A stretch of DNA of 64,000 nucleotides from Candidatus Aminicenantes bacterium UBA6072 (GTDB lineage Bacteria > Acidobacteriota > Aminicenantia > UBA2199). The notes below the pieces were generated by a model. That model had not been told where the DNA came from and searched no databases. It saw nothing but the letters and a program-made list of their open reading frames with translations. Position numbers and translations under genes: made by a program. This document shows positions 51,559 to 60,764 of the stretch, piece after piece. Positions within the stretch are counted from its first letter, which is position 1; each line of letters opens with the position of its first letter. The stretch covers positions 101,773-165,772 of the forward strand of contig DIXU01000012.1 in NCBI GenBank assembly GCA_002436105.1, read 5' to 3'.

Positions 51559-52394
51559 ACGCACGCGATGTTTTCAAGCCGTTCCTGATGAGGATCGAGC
51601 AGATAACCGAGGAAGCGCCCGACGTGCGCACCCTGCGCCTGGTGTTCCAAAACGAAGACGAAGGGCGGGGATTCATTTTCCGCACCGGCCAGTTCGGGGA
51701 GTACTCGGTGTTCGGCGAAGGGGAGTGCACCTTCTGCATCGCCTCGTCCCCGACGCGCCAGGGCTATATCGAATGCACCTTCCGCAAGGCCGGGCGCGTC
51801 ACATCGGCGCTGGCCGCCCTGGAGACCAACGAGACCGTCGGTTTTCGCGGCCCCTACGGCAACGTGTTCCCCATTGACCAGTGGCAGGGGAGGAACCTGC
51901 TGTTCATCGCCGGCGGCATCGCCCTGCCGCCGATGCGCAGCGTCATCTGGAACGTCCTCGACCTGCGCGACCGTTACCGCGACGTGACCATTGTCTATGG
52001 CGCCCGCACCGTGGCCGACCTGGTCTACAAGCGTGAACTGCAGGAGTGGGCGGGGCGGGATGACGTGAAACTGGTCACCACCGTCGACCCGGGCGGCGAG
52101 ACCCCCGACTGGCAGGGCGAGATCGGCTTCGTCCCTGCCGTCCTCGACAAGCTGGCCCCGGCCAGCCATGACACCGTCGCCGTGGTCTGCGGCCCGCCGG
52201 TGATGATCAAGTTCACCTTCCCGGTGCTGGCCCGGCTGGGTTTCGCCCCGGGGGACATCTATACGACCCTGGAGAACCGCATGAAATGCGGCGTGGGCAA
52301 ATGCGGCCGCTGCAATACCGGAAAACACTTCGTCTGCAAGGACGGGCCGGTATTCACTTTCGCCCAATTGCAGGAGATGCCTCAGGAGTACTAG
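51555..52394 (+). CDS. flxA: FlxA-like FAD/NAD(P)-binding oxidoreductase
   Basis: 279 residues of the ferredoxin-reductase (PyrK-like) family. The FAD domain has FRTGQFGEYSVFG and FCIASSPTR, the NAD domain has LLFIAGGIALPPMRS, and the C-terminal 2Fe-2S site has CGVGKCGRCNTGKHFVC. It is probably the NADH-oxidising entry of the HdrABC-FlxABCD complex. Repeat E6 starts right after its TAG stop. Confidence 0.9.
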   Translation: MNARDVFKPFLMRIEQITEEAPDVRTLRLVFQNEDEGRGFIFRTGQFGEYSVFGEGECTFCIASSPTRQGYIECTFRKAGRVTSALAALETNETVGFRGPYGNVFPIDQWQGRNLLFIAGGIALPPMRSVIWNVLDLRDRYRDVTIVYGARTVADLVYKRELQEWAGRDDVKLVTTVDPGGETPDWQGEIGFVPAVLDKLAPASHDTVAVVCGPPVMIKFTFPVLARLGFAPGDIYTTLENRMKCGVGKCGRCNTGKHFVCKDGPVFTFAQLQEMPQEY

Positions 52395-52396
52395 AT

Positions 52397-52625
52397 CGTG
52401 ACACGTAACGCGTGACGCGTGACGAGAAAGATGGGAACCCGGCGTTAGGTTCAGGGCGTACGGTTGAAGGTGGAATTCCTCTCTTCCCATCAACCTTCTC
52501 CCGTGAACCGATCCCTTTCATTTTCTGCTGACACTGACACTGTCACTGTCACTTGCCTGGGCTTTCGTTTCGGTCATTGGAAATTTGGGATTTGGTGCTT
52601 GAATTTAAGTCTTCTCACGTCTGAC
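52397..52625. repeat. Word-repeat element E6, composite
   Basis: Directly after the flxA stop: GTGACACGTAACGCGTGACGCG words, then a palindromic segment with arms GGTTCAGGGCGTACGGTTGAAGG and the inverse CAACCTTCTCCCGTGAACC about GGAATTCC (52472-52479), then TGACACTGACACTGTCACTGTCAC words. At 52561-52614 it contains an inverted copy of the block at 63751-63823. The rest of the gap to 52766 holds a promoter. Confidence 0.8.
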
Positions 52626-52692
52626 ATCAAATTCAAATTGAACATTCATTGCGGTTTCATGCCGGTCCGCCCTGGTGCGGACAACGGAATGT

Positions 52693-52721
52693 TTGACAGT
52701 AATTTTTCTTTGTGGTACTCA
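52693..52721 (+). promoter_or_regulatory. Promoter of the DUF1566 protein and nfo
   Basis: TTGACA (52693-52698), 17-bp spacer, TACTCA (52716-52721), in the 372-base gap after flxA. GGGGAGAG stands before the ATG at 52767. Confidence 0.6.
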
Positions 52722-52766
52722 ATGAACGGCCGCGTTGGGCCGCACTTCGGATAAGGGGGAGAGCCC

Positions 52767-54773
52767 ATGGAAGATGAACATCGCGAAACGCTGAAAAAGA
52801 AGATCCAGATCCTGTTCCAGCTCGGGAAATGGTCGGACGTGGCCAAGCTGTGCGCATCCTACGGCGAGAAATACGGCAAGGACGTGGATGTCGACATGAT
52901 CCGCTTCAAGAGCGAGCGCCACATGGGCGTGAAGGTTCCGACGCCGCCGGCTGAAGAAAGCAGGGGCATGCCGGAGACCATCGAGCCGTCCCCGCCGTCC
53001 CCCCCGCAGGCAGAGGCCTTTTCTGATTTTGCCTCTCCCCTGGCCTCTCCCGTGAATGAGGCGGAATTGTTCGATCTTGGCCGGGAGGCGGGAGCAGAAG
53101 ACACGGGCCTCGAGGCCGATGATATCGAAATCGGCGACCCGTTCGCCGCCGACGACCTGGTCGTCACCGATCCGTTCGCCATGGATGAACCCGGCGCCGG
53201 CGATGCCATCGCCGCTGACGCGCCGGAATTCCGCATGGCCCCCGGGCCGCCGCCGGTGGTCATCAAGGAATCCCACGACGACCTGGATGTCACAGACAGC
53301 GCCGCCCATGATCTGGAATTTGACGAGCCGCAGGCGTCCAGCCCCGTCCCGTCACCCGGGGAAAGCGAGCCCGATTTTGCGAATCTTGGGGCCATGACCA
53401 TCGATGCCGAACCGGAATTGCTGCCCACGGAACCCAAACCCCCTGCGCCCCCGGAATCGCGGCCCGAGCCTCAGCACGATCCTCGGCCGGAGCCTGCCCC
53501 CAGCCCGTACGCGGCGCACGAGGAGGAAACCCCCTTGCGCGCCGCTGCCGCCGCCCATGACGGTCCGGGCAGCCATGCTGAGCCGCTGAAGGAAAAGGAA
53601 GCGCCTGAAACTCCGCCAATGGCGGAGAAGGAGGAGAGGCGCCTGCCCCATGGGTCGATGTTCGCGCCGGTGGCTGAGAAAGAGGTCCCGATGAAAAAAG
53701 AGGCGATCAGACTCAAGCCCGTGCTGTTCATCGTCCTGCCGCTTGTCGCCGCCGCCGCTTTATGGCTGGCCCTGAGCGGCAAGCTGGATTTCTCCGGCGC
53801 CGCGGAGCCTCAGGCCGAACCGCAGCCCGTGGCCGAGCCGCAGCCCGCGGCCAAGCCTCCGGCCCGGCGGCGGCCGCTTCCGGCCAAGACGCCTCCTGGC
53901 GCCGCGCCGGCAGCGCAGGATGCCGACCCGCGGGAGGCGGAGCAGGAAAAGATATTCGCCGAGAAGATGCAGCAGGCGGAAGCGCTGAACCGGATCGGGG
54001 ACCTGCTCAATTCCCGGGCGGCTCTCCAGGAAGCCAAGAAGATCAAGGTGACCGCGCCGCTGAGCCGGCTCGAGGAGGAGTTGGAGCGGAAGATCCGCGA
54101 GGCCGAGGAGCTGGCCAGGGACACGGCCGCGCCGACCGCGAGCGAACTGGACAGGGAGAGCGCTGCCCTGGCCAGGGCCAGGGAAACGGATTCCATCGAA
54201 GGCTGGCAGGCTTTCCTGCGCTCATTCCCGCGGAGCGATTCGCTGCCCCTGGCCCTGGGACGGATCGCCGTTTTGGAAAAGAAGGCCCAGGAGGATGCCC
54301 AGCAACGGCTGTTGCAGCGGATCCAGCAGACGAGGAAGGTCATTCTGCGCAGCGCCTACACGAATTTGAGCCAGGCCGATGTCATTGCCCTGGCCCGCGA
54401 GGGAGGCCGGCCGCCTGCTCAATTCGAGACGCATGCCCACGGCGGCGCCTCCGTGATGCTGGACTTGACCTCCGGGCTGATGTGGACCCTGTACAAGAGG
54501 CCGATGGCCTATGAAAAAGCCAAGTGGTGGGCCAACCGTCTCAGCGCCGGTTACAGCGGCTGGAGGCTGCCCACGACCGAGGAGGCTTTGACGCTGCGGC
54601 AAATGGACCGGGCCCAATATTCCGAGCTGGCAGCCTTTGACGTCTGGACCGGTGACGCGGTCAGCGACCAGCCGCGTACGGCCTGGGTGCTGAAACTCCC
54701 CGAGGGCCAGTATCTTGCGAAAAAAAGCGATGAGGTGAGCTACGTCTGGGCCGTGCGCAAGGTTTTGAAATAG
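52767..54773 (+). CDS. Single-pass membrane protein with C-terminal DUF1566 (Lcl) domain
   Basis: 668 residues in an odd order: a short N-terminal helical segment (1-55, QILFQLGKWSDVAKLCASYG), a long acidic, Pro-rich disordered linker (55-310), one membrane helix near 315-335 (VLFIVLPLVAAAALWLAL), an Ala/Pro/Arg linker, a helical, coiled-coil-prone part (about 390-530) and a C-terminal DUF1566 domain (about 560-668: DLTSGLMWTLYK, then AKWWANRLSAGYSGWRLPT and VWAVRKV). With the positive-inside rule the C-terminal domain would be periplasmic. The role is unknown; DUF1566 domains occur in surface and phage-type proteins. Confidence 0.75.
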   Translation: MEDEHRETLKKKIQILFQLGKWSDVAKLCASYGEKYGKDVDVDMIRFKSERHMGVKVPTPPAEESRGMPETIEPSPPSPPQAEAFSDFASPLASPVNEAELFDLGREAGAEDTGLEADDIEIGDPFAADDLVVTDPFAMDEPGAGDAIAADAPEFRMAPGPPPVVIKESHDDLDVTDSAAHDLEFDEPQASSPVPSPGESEPDFANLGAMTIDAEPELLPTEPKPPAPPESRPEPQHDPRPEPAPSPYAAHEEETPLRAAAAAHDGPGSHAEPLKEKEAPETPPMAEKEERRLPHGSMFAPVAEKEVPMKKEAIRLKPVLFIVLPLVAAAALWLALSGKLDFSGAAEPQAEPQPVAEPQPAAKPPARRRPLPAKTPPGAAPAAQDADPREAEQEKIFAEKMQQAEALNRIGDLLNSRAALQEAKKIKVTAPLSRLEEELERKIREAEELARDTAAPTASELDRESAALARARETDSIEGWQAFLRSFPRSDSLPLALGRIAVLEKKAQEDAQQRLLQRIQQTRKVILRSAYTNLSQADVIALAREGGRPPAQFETHAHGGASVMLDLTSGLMWTLYKRPMAYEKAKWWANRLSAGYSGWRLPTTEEALTLRQMDRAQYSELAAFDVWTGDAVSDQPRTAWVLKLPEGQYLAKKSDEVSYVWAVRKVLK

Positions 54774-54781
54774 GCGCTTCC

Positions 54782-55633
54782 ATGAAATACGTCGGCGCCC
54801 ATGTCAGCGCGGCCGGCGGCGTGGAGAATGCGCCGCTCAACGCCCGCCGGATCGGCGCCCGGGCTTTCGCCCTCTTCACCAAGAACCAGAAGCAATGGCA
54901 GGCCAAGCCCCTGGAGGCGGCCGGCATCGCCGCCTTCAAGAGGAACCTGGCCGAGTCGGGCATTGCCCCGCGCCATGTCCTGCCCCATGACAGCTACCTG
55001 ATCAACCTCGGCCACCCCGACCCGGAAAAACGCGAGAAGTCGCTCCGGGCGCTTCTGGATGAAACCCTGCGGGCAGGGCAGCTGGGGCTGCACTTCCTGA
55101 ACTTCCACCCCGGCAGCCACCTGGGGGAACTGAGCGACGTGCAGTGCCTGGACCAGATCGCCGACGGCATGAAGCGCATCCTGAGCGAGAGCGATGGCGT
55201 GACCCTGCTGGTGGAGGGCACATCGGGGCAGGGCCATCACGTCGGGCACCGCTTCGAGCACCTGGCCCGCCTGCTGGAGCGGGTCGCTGAGCCCCAACGC
55301 ACCGGCGTCTGCCTCGACACGTGCCATATGTTCGCCGCCGGCTACGACATCCGCACCGCCGAGGCCTACGAAGCGACGATGGATCTCTTTGATGCCATCG
55401 TCGGCCGGGAAAATCTGCGCGCCGCCCATCTGAATGACGCCAAGGCGGACCTGGGCAGCCGCCTCGACCGCCACGACAGCATCGGCAGGGGAAAGCTCGG
55501 TGTCGAGGCTTTCCGGTCGCTGATGAACGATCCGCGCTTTGACGACATGCCGCTCATCCTGGAGACCATCGATGAATCGCTCTGGCCGGCCGAGATCGAG
55601 CTCATGTATTCGCTGGTCAAGGCGGGGAGCTGA
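54782..55633 (+). CDS. nfo: Endonuclease IV
   Basis: 283 residues, the usual length. It cleaves DNA at abasic sites. The metal-binding motifs are all present: YVGAHVSAAGG, FHPGSH, a Glu in LLVEGTSGQG (usual form ENTAGQG), DTCHMFAAGYD, HLNDAKADLGSRLDRHDSIGRG-type and ILETID. It follows the DUF1566 gene after 8 bases. Confidence 0.95.
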   Translation: MKYVGAHVSAAGGVENAPLNARRIGARAFALFTKNQKQWQAKPLEAAGIAAFKRNLAESGIAPRHVLPHDSYLINLGHPDPEKREKSLRALLDETLRAGQLGLHFLNFHPGSHLGELSDVQCLDQIADGMKRILSESDGVTLLVEGTSGQGHHVGHRFEHLARLLERVAEPQRTGVCLDTCHMFAAGYDIRTAEAYEATMDLFDAIVGRENLRAAHLNDAKADLGSRLDRHDSIGRGKLGVEAFRSLMNDPRFDDMPLILETIDESLWPAEIELMYSLVKAGS

Positions 55634-55635
55634 GC

Positions 55636-57339
55636 TCACCCGCCTGCCGGCCGGTTTCCCCCCGCGGCGGAATCCCGGCGCGCGGATCCGGGGCCGCGAC
55701 GGCGCCAGGCCAGCCTGACCAGAAATACCGTGATCGCGATCAGGCCGGCGAACATGGCGCGCGCTCCCCAGAGGTAGGGATGACGGCCGGCTTCCTCGCC
55801 CTTCATCAGGAACTTGGCAATGGCCTCCTGGTAGGTCCAGGCTCCCAGAACCACCAGCATGTAGACCGGGGTGACGTACTTCAAAACGAACTTGAATATC
55901 CCGGGAACCTTCAGGTCGGAACCCAGGTGCATCTGCTCCCAGCCTCTCCTGACGCCGAAGATCCAGGAAAAGATGATGATCTCGATGGCAGCGAAGACGA
56001 CCAGGCCGAACGTTCCGGCCCAGAAGTCGAGTTCGTCGAGGAAGCCGAACCTGAAGAAAGCGACGACCAGTACGGTGCAGGAAGCCAGCAGGACGAATAC
56101 GGCGTTGACCGCCCTGGCGCGCGGCCAGCGGAATTCATCCTCCAGGAAGGCGACGGCGGGGGAACTGAGCGCCACTGACGAGGTGATGCCGGCGATGAAG
56201 AGCAGAAAGAACCACATGGCGCCGAAAACCTGGCCCAGGGGGATCTTCTGGAAGATGACGGGCAGCGATTGAAAGCCCAGGTTGAAGGATCCTTCGCTGG
56301 CGATCCACCGCGTCTCCGCCACGCCGAAGAAAGCGACGGCCACCGGGATGGCGATGGTGCCGCCCAGGATGATCTCGGCGAATTCATTGGTCATGGAAGT
56401 GGAAAGGCCGTTGAGGGCGACATCGTCGTGTTCGCGCAGGTACGACGCATAGGTGTTGATGATGCCCTGGCCGATGCTCAAGGTGAAAAAAACCTGCCCG
56501 GCCGCGGCCAGCCAGACCGTGGCTTTGCCGAGCTGGCTGAAGTCGGGATTCCACATGTAGGCCAGCCCGGCGGAAATGGAGGATGCGCCCTGCTCCGGAG
56601 AACCCAGAGTGAGAACGCGCACGGCCAGGATGATGCCGAAGGTGAACAGCATCGGCATGCCGATCCTGGCCAGCACCTCGATGCCCCTGGCGATGCCCCG
56701 GCGCAGGAAATAGTAGTTGAGTGACAGGGTGAGGCCCAGGAAGAAGATGACGGGGAGCCACGAGGCGAAGAACTGGTTCCGCTCGGCTCCCTGGAAGCCG
56801 CGCAGGAACTGGCCCATGGCTTCGCGCGTCGTCAGGCCGAAGTACTTGCCCGTGCCCGAGAACCAGGCGAACCCCAGGGTCCAGGACTCGATGAAATTGT
56901 AGTAGATCACGATGGCCAGCGGCAGGGCGATGCCCAGGGCGCCGAGATACTTGGCCAGCGGGTGTTTCCACATCAGGGCGAACATGCCCGGCGTGGTGCC
57001 ATGGCCGTGAACGCCGCCATGGCGGCCCATGGTCCATTCCACCCACATCAGCGGGATGCCCAGGAAGATCAGGGCGCAGAAGTAGGGGATCATGAAGGCG
57101 CCGCCGCCGTTGGCAGCCGCCTTGACCGGGAAGCGCAGAAAGTTGCCCAGGCCGATGGCGTTGCCGGCCATGGCCAGGATCAGGCCGATGCGCGAGGCCC
57201 ACTGGGCGCGGCCGCCGCATTCGGCACGGTTTTTTCTGGCCAGCAGCACGCGGCGGAAGCAGAAGATGGTCAGCAGCAGGATCGCTCCCCAGGCGCCGGC
57301 CATGAAAGTCCAGCCCCACAGTGACGGCCCTTGATTCAT
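55636..57339 (-). CDS. Sodium-dependent SNF-family amino acid symporter 1
   Basis: 567 residues from the ATG at 57339, with GAGGAG 6 bases upstream. It has LeuT-type landmarks: MAGNAIGLGNFLRFP in helix 1 with the Na+ site, NGGGAFMIPYF next, and the later FFTLSIGQGIINTYASY. There are about 12 membrane helices plus an extra N-terminal helix before helix 1 (AGAWGAILLLTIFCF). It probably imports amino acids by Na+ symport. It shares a short intergenic region with the second, divergent symporter. Confidence 0.9.
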   Translation of the reverse strand: MNQGPSLWGWTFMAGAWGAILLLTIFCFRRVLLARKNRAECGGRAQWASRIGLILAMAGNAIGLGNFLRFPVKAAANGGGAFMIPYFCALIFLGIPLMWVEWTMGRHGGVHGHGTTPGMFALMWKHPLAKYLGALGIALPLAIVIYYNFIESWTLGFAWFSGTGKYFGLTTREAMGQFLRGFQGAERNQFFASWLPVIFFLGLTLSLNYYFLRRGIARGIEVLARIGMPMLFTFGIILAVRVLTLGSPEQGASSISAGLAYMWNPDFSQLGKATVWLAAAGQVFFTLSIGQGIINTYASYLREHDDVALNGLSTSMTNEFAEIILGGTIAIPVAVAFFGVAETRWIASEGSFNLGFQSLPVIFQKIPLGQVFGAMWFFLLFIAGITSSVALSSPAVAFLEDEFRWPRARAVNAVFVLLASCTVLVVAFFRFGFLDELDFWAGTFGLVVFAAIEIIIFSWIFGVRRGWEQMHLGSDLKVPGIFKFVLKYVTPVYMLVVLGAWTYQEAIAKFLMKGEEAGRHPYLWGARAMFAGLIAITVFLVRLAWRRRGPGSARRDSAAGGNRPAGG

Positions 57340-57363
57340 CGGCTTCTCCTCGCTGAAAAAGAG

Positions 57364-57392
57364 ATTGTAGGGAAGAGCGCCTGCCAAGTCAA
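57364..57392 (-). promoter_or_regulatory. Promoter of SNF symporter 1
   Basis: Minus strand TTGACT (57392-57387), 17-bp spacer, TACAAT (57369-57364), 25 bases before the ATG. Confidence 0.75.
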
Positions 57393-57397
57393 TCGCT

Positions 57398-57474
57398 TCA
57401 AGGCAAAAGGCAAAGGGGAAAAGGCAAAAATGAAAATACCTTTTTCTTCTCGCCTTGTCCGTTTCTTTTGCCGT
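57398..57474. repeat. Word-repeat element E7
   Basis: Left part AAGGCAAAAGGCAAAGGGG..., right part the weak inverse CTCGCCTTGTCC...TTTTGCC. It exactly fills the space between the divergent -35 boxes of the two SNF symporter genes. Palindromy is weaker than in E1-E5. Confidence 0.6.
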
Positions 57475-57478
57475 CAGG

Positions 57479-57508
57479 TTGACTTCAACGGTCCGCTTGT
57501 GCTACATC
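57479..57508 (+). promoter_or_regulatory. Promoter of SNF symporter 2
   Basis: TTGACT (57479-57484), 18-bp spacer, TACATC (57503-57508), 20 bases before the ATG with AAGGAG between. Confidence 0.6.
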
Positions 57509-57528
57509 CACTCCAAAGGAGAAGGAAC

Positions 57529-58872
57529 ATGGCATCTCGCGACAAATGGGGCTCGCGCCTCGGCTTCATCCTGGCCGCCGCCGGCTCGGCGGTCGGACTG
57601 GGAAACATCTGGCGCTTTCCTTATATCACCGGCAAGAACGGCGGCGCGCTCTTCGTGCTGATCTACATCGGCTGTGTCATCGTCCTGGGACTGCCGGTCC
57701 TGCTGGCCGAGCTGGCTTTGGGCCGCGCCACATACAAGAATCCCGTGGGCGCCTTCCAGGCTGTCCGCCCGGGAAGCAAATGGCGCTACACGGGATACCT
57801 GGGGGTGGTCACGGCGGTGATGATCCTCTCATTTTATTCGGTGATCGCCGGCTGGACCGTGGGCTATATTTTCAAGACGCTGACGGGGCAGTTCCGCGGC
57901 CTGGGGAAGAGCGGAGTGACCGCGGTTTTCAGCAGCTTCATCGGCTCGCCCCTGCTGCAGGTCCTGCTGCTGGCCCTCTTCATTTTCCTGACCGTGTACA
58001 TCGTCAGCAAGGGGGTGGCGGCCGGCCTGGAGAAGTTCGCCAAGGTGCTGATGCCCGCGCTGTTCATGCTGCTGCTGTTGCTCATGGCCCACTCGCTGAG
58101 CCTGCCCGGGGCCGAGAAGGGGCTGGCGTTCTATCTGAAGCCGGATTTCTCCGAGATCAACGGCCGCGTGTTCCTCGAAGCCATGGGCCAGGCCTTCTTC
58201 AGCCTCAGCCTGGGGATGGGCACGATGCTGACCTACGGCTCCTACCTGGCCAAGAAAGAGCGCCTGGTCTCTTCGGCCGTCTGGGTGGCCGTCCTGGACA
58301 CCTCGATCGCCATCCTGGCCGGATTCATCATTTTCCCGGCGTTGTTCTCGCAGAGCATGGCGCCCGACCAGGGCCCGGGCCTGGTCTTCGCCATCCTGCC
58401 GGTGATCTTCGCCCATATCCCGGGAGGCATGCTGTTCGGCACGCTGTTCTTCCTGCTGCTGGCCGTGGCCGCCCTGACCTCGACCATCTCCCTGCTCGAG
58501 GTGCCGGTGGCCTTTCTCATCGACGAGAAGCAATGGCCGCGCCGCCGCGCCGCCTGGCTGGTGGGGGGAGCGGCTCTCGCTTTCGGCATTCCCTCGGCCC
58601 TTTCCGGGGGCGGGGTGAAGTTCTTCAGCCGCCTGCCCCTGCTGGGCATGGATTTCCTTTCCCTTTGGGACAAGGTGTGGGGGAACATCTCCCTGAGCAT
58701 CGGTGCCCTGCTGATTTCCCTGTTCGTGGCCCATGTCTGGAAGACCGCCAATGCCCTGGAAGAGATCACCGCCGCCGGCGCCCGCTTCCGCCTGGCCCGC
58801 CTGTGGGCCGTGGCCATCCAGTACGTCTGCCCGCTCCTGATCCTGGCGGTACTGGTCAGCCAGTTTCTCTAG
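57529..58872 (+). CDS. Sodium-dependent SNF-family amino acid symporter 2
   Basis: 447 residues from the ATG at 57529, the shorter bacterial form with about 11 membrane helices. Helix 1 has AAAGSAVGLGNIWRFPYITG (LeuT Na+ site), then NGGALFVLIY; the helix 6 region reads AFFSLSLGMGTMLTYGSYL. It imports amino acids with Na+. The first symporter is on the other strand with its own promoter, so the two are co-located but not co-transcribed. Confidence 0.93.
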   Translation: MASRDKWGSRLGFILAAAGSAVGLGNIWRFPYITGKNGGALFVLIYIGCVIVLGLPVLLAELALGRATYKNPVGAFQAVRPGSKWRYTGYLGVVTAVMILSFYSVIAGWTVGYIFKTLTGQFRGLGKSGVTAVFSSFIGSPLLQVLLLALFIFLTVYIVSKGVAAGLEKFAKVLMPALFMLLLLLMAHSLSLPGAEKGLAFYLKPDFSEINGRVFLEAMGQAFFSLSLGMGTMLTYGSYLAKKERLVSSAVWVAVLDTSIAILAGFIIFPALFSQSMAPDQGPGLVFAILPVIFAHIPGGMLFGTLFFLLLAVAALTSTISLLEVPVAFLIDEKQWPRRRAAWLVGGAALAFGIPSALSGGGVKFFSRLPLLGMDFLSLWDKVWGNISLSIGALLISLFVAHVWKTANALEEITAAGARFRLARLWAVAIQYVCPLLILAVLVSQFL

Positions 58873-58879
58873 AACGATC

Positions 58880-59006
58880 GAATAGTGGTAGTGATAGTGA
58901 TCGTGGTTGTGTAAAGAACAGAATAGCCCGCCTTTTTTTTGACCTTTCCAGATTACTTCTGAATGCTCGTGCTTCCGGCTACCACTACCACTACCACGAT
59001 CACTGG
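58880..59006. repeat. Palindromic word-repeat element E8
   Basis: Left arm AGTGGTAGTGATAGTGATCGTGG, right arm the inverse CCACTACCACTACCACGATCACT. The interior carries a T8 run (58933-58940). It separates the convergent SNF symporter 2 and APC permease genes, and its right arm includes the stop codon of the permease. Confidence 0.85.
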
Positions 59007-60478
59007 TTTTCTTTTTTGCGGCTTTTCCAGTACAGGAAACCGGGTATGCCGGATGCCACCAGCAGCAGGCCGAACAGGGAATTGACCAGCGGCGCGCGGC
59101 CGTCCAGGTAGTTGATGATGTCGGAATACATGGTGAAGACCACGTAGACCATGGCGAAGGCGATGAAGATCGCCGGCACGACCGGGTAGCCCCAGACGCG
59201 GTACGGCCGCTCGTGATGGGGCAGTTTCCGGCGCAGGACCATCACGCTCAGGGCGGCCGCCGCGTAGAAGACCCAGGAGACGAAGATCAGCATGTCGGTC
59301 AGCTGGTCGAACGTGCCGCTGAGGATCAGCACCGAGGTCCAGGCCGCCTGGGCGAGCAGCGACGGCCCCGGCGTGCGGAAGCGGGGATGGACATTCTGCA
59401 GGCGGCGGAAAAAAAGCCGGTCCCGGGCCATGGCATAGTAGACCCGGGCCGACATCATCAGGGTGCCGTTGACCGTGCCGAAGGTGGAGATCATGATGGC
59501 GATGGCGATCAGGCCTCCGCCCCAGTTGCCCAGGAACGACGAGGCCACGTCGGTGGCCACCAGGTAGGATTGACCGCCGGACTCGGCCGCCAGGTACCTG
59601 GCGCCCATGACCTTGGCCGGGATGATATAGAAGTAGGCCAGATTGATGAGCAGGTACACGGAAATGAAGGTCAGGGTGGCGATGATCATGGCCCGCGGCA
59701 GGTTGCGCTGCGGATTTTTGATCTCCCCGGCCACATAGGTGATGTTGATCCAGCCGTCGTACGACCAGAATGCGCCGGCCATGGCGACGATGAATGCCAG
59801 GAACACCGGGGATGCGCCATGGCCGAAGGACACGGCCGACTGGGTGAAATGACCGATGTCCCCATCGCCGAGGGCGAAGGCCAGGACGACGATGGCCAGG
59901 ATGACGGCGACTTTCAGGGCCGTGAAGAAAACCTGGACGGCGCTGCCCAGGCGCACTCCCAGGTAGTTGACCGCGGTCAGGGACAGGATGAGCAGGATGG
60001 TGCAGCCCTTGAGGCCGATGAACTTGAACGGCGTGATATCGCCCACCCAGGGGATATGCAGGGCCAAGCTTTCCCATGCCGGCCCCAGGCGCGGGAAGGT
60101 GAAGAAGTATCCGAGCGAGTCGGAGAAGACGTAGGCGATGGAGGCGATGGAACCGGTCTGGATGACGATGAACACCGCCCAGCCGTAGAGGTAGCCGGCG
60201 AATTCCCCGTAACTCCTGTTGAAGTAGACGTATTGGCCCCCGGCGGCGGGGAACATGCTCGAGATCTCGGCGATGCTCAGGACGCCGAACAGGGTCATCA
60301 AGCCGGCGACGATCCATACCGCCAGCAGCAGCAGCGGCGACTCGAGCTGGGAGGCCATCAGCCCCGGTTTCTTGAAGATGCCCGAGCCGATGACCGAGCC
60401 GATGGCGAAGGCGACGGCGGCGATCAGCCCGATCTCGCGCAGCAGCTCGACGGGCTGCTTCTTTTCCGCTTTGTCCAT
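59000..60478 (-). CDS. APC-superfamily amino acid permease
   Basis: 492 residues from the ATG at 60478, with GAGGAAAA upstream. About 12-13 membrane helices. Helix 1 motif FAIGSVIGSGIFKKPGLM and the GGQYVYFNRSYGEFAGYLYGW-type block are typical of the LAT/serine-threonine exchanger group; the conserved FGTVNGTLMMSARVYYAMARD loop follows. It imports or exchanges amino acids. The C-terminal stop codon TGA (59002-59000) lies in repeat E8. Confidence 0.92.
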   Translation of the reverse strand: MDKAEKKQPVELLREIGLIAAVAFAIGSVIGSGIFKKPGLMASQLESPLLLLAVWIVAGLMTLFGVLSIAEISSMFPAAGGQYVYFNRSYGEFAGYLYGWAVFIVIQTGSIASIAYVFSDSLGYFFTFPRLGPAWESLALHIPWVGDITPFKFIGLKGCTILLILSLTAVNYLGVRLGSAVQVFFTALKVAVILAIVVLAFALGDGDIGHFTQSAVSFGHGASPVFLAFIVAMAGAFWSYDGWINITYVAGEIKNPQRNLPRAMIIATLTFISVYLLINLAYFYIIPAKVMGARYLAAESGGQSYLVATDVASSFLGNWGGGLIAIAIMISTFGTVNGTLMMSARVYYAMARDRLFFRRLQNVHPRFRTPGPSLLAQAAWTSVLILSGTFDQLTDMLIFVSWVFYAAAALSVMVLRRKLPHHERPYRVWGYPVVPAIFIAFAMVYVVFTMYSDIINYLDGRAPLVNSLFGLLLVASGIPGFLYWKSRKKENQ

Positions 60479-60526
60479 TTTTCCTCTTTTTCCGGACCGG
60501 GAACCAAAGGTTTTGGATGAAAGGGC

Positions 60527-60555
60527 ATTATAGGGAGAAGATGGACAAAAATCAA
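60527..60555 (-). promoter_or_regulatory. Promoter of the APC permease
   Basis: Minus strand TTGATT (60555-60550), 17-bp spacer, TATAAT (60532-60527). Confidence 0.75.
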
Positions 60556-60601
60556 TGCCGGGCCGGGGAACTAAGATCGGCATGCGGCATTCGGCGTCTG
60601 G

Positions 60602-60764
60602 CAACAGCGAAAAACGATTTGTCGTGATTCGTAATTCGTGATTCGTGATTCGAAACGAAATAAGCCGGTTTGGAGACACTAGACGTCAGACGTTAGATGT
60701 TAGATGGTAGACGTTAGAAAGGCAATCAAGTAGTTCTTTTAGTTTCTTGCTGACACTGACACTG

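Noticed and set aside
60479..60679. Longer APC permease N-terminus reading into repeat E9
   Set aside because: The extra residues (ISFRITNHELRITTN type) are translated word repeats. The ATG at 60478 has a ribosome site and the promoter lies upstream of it.
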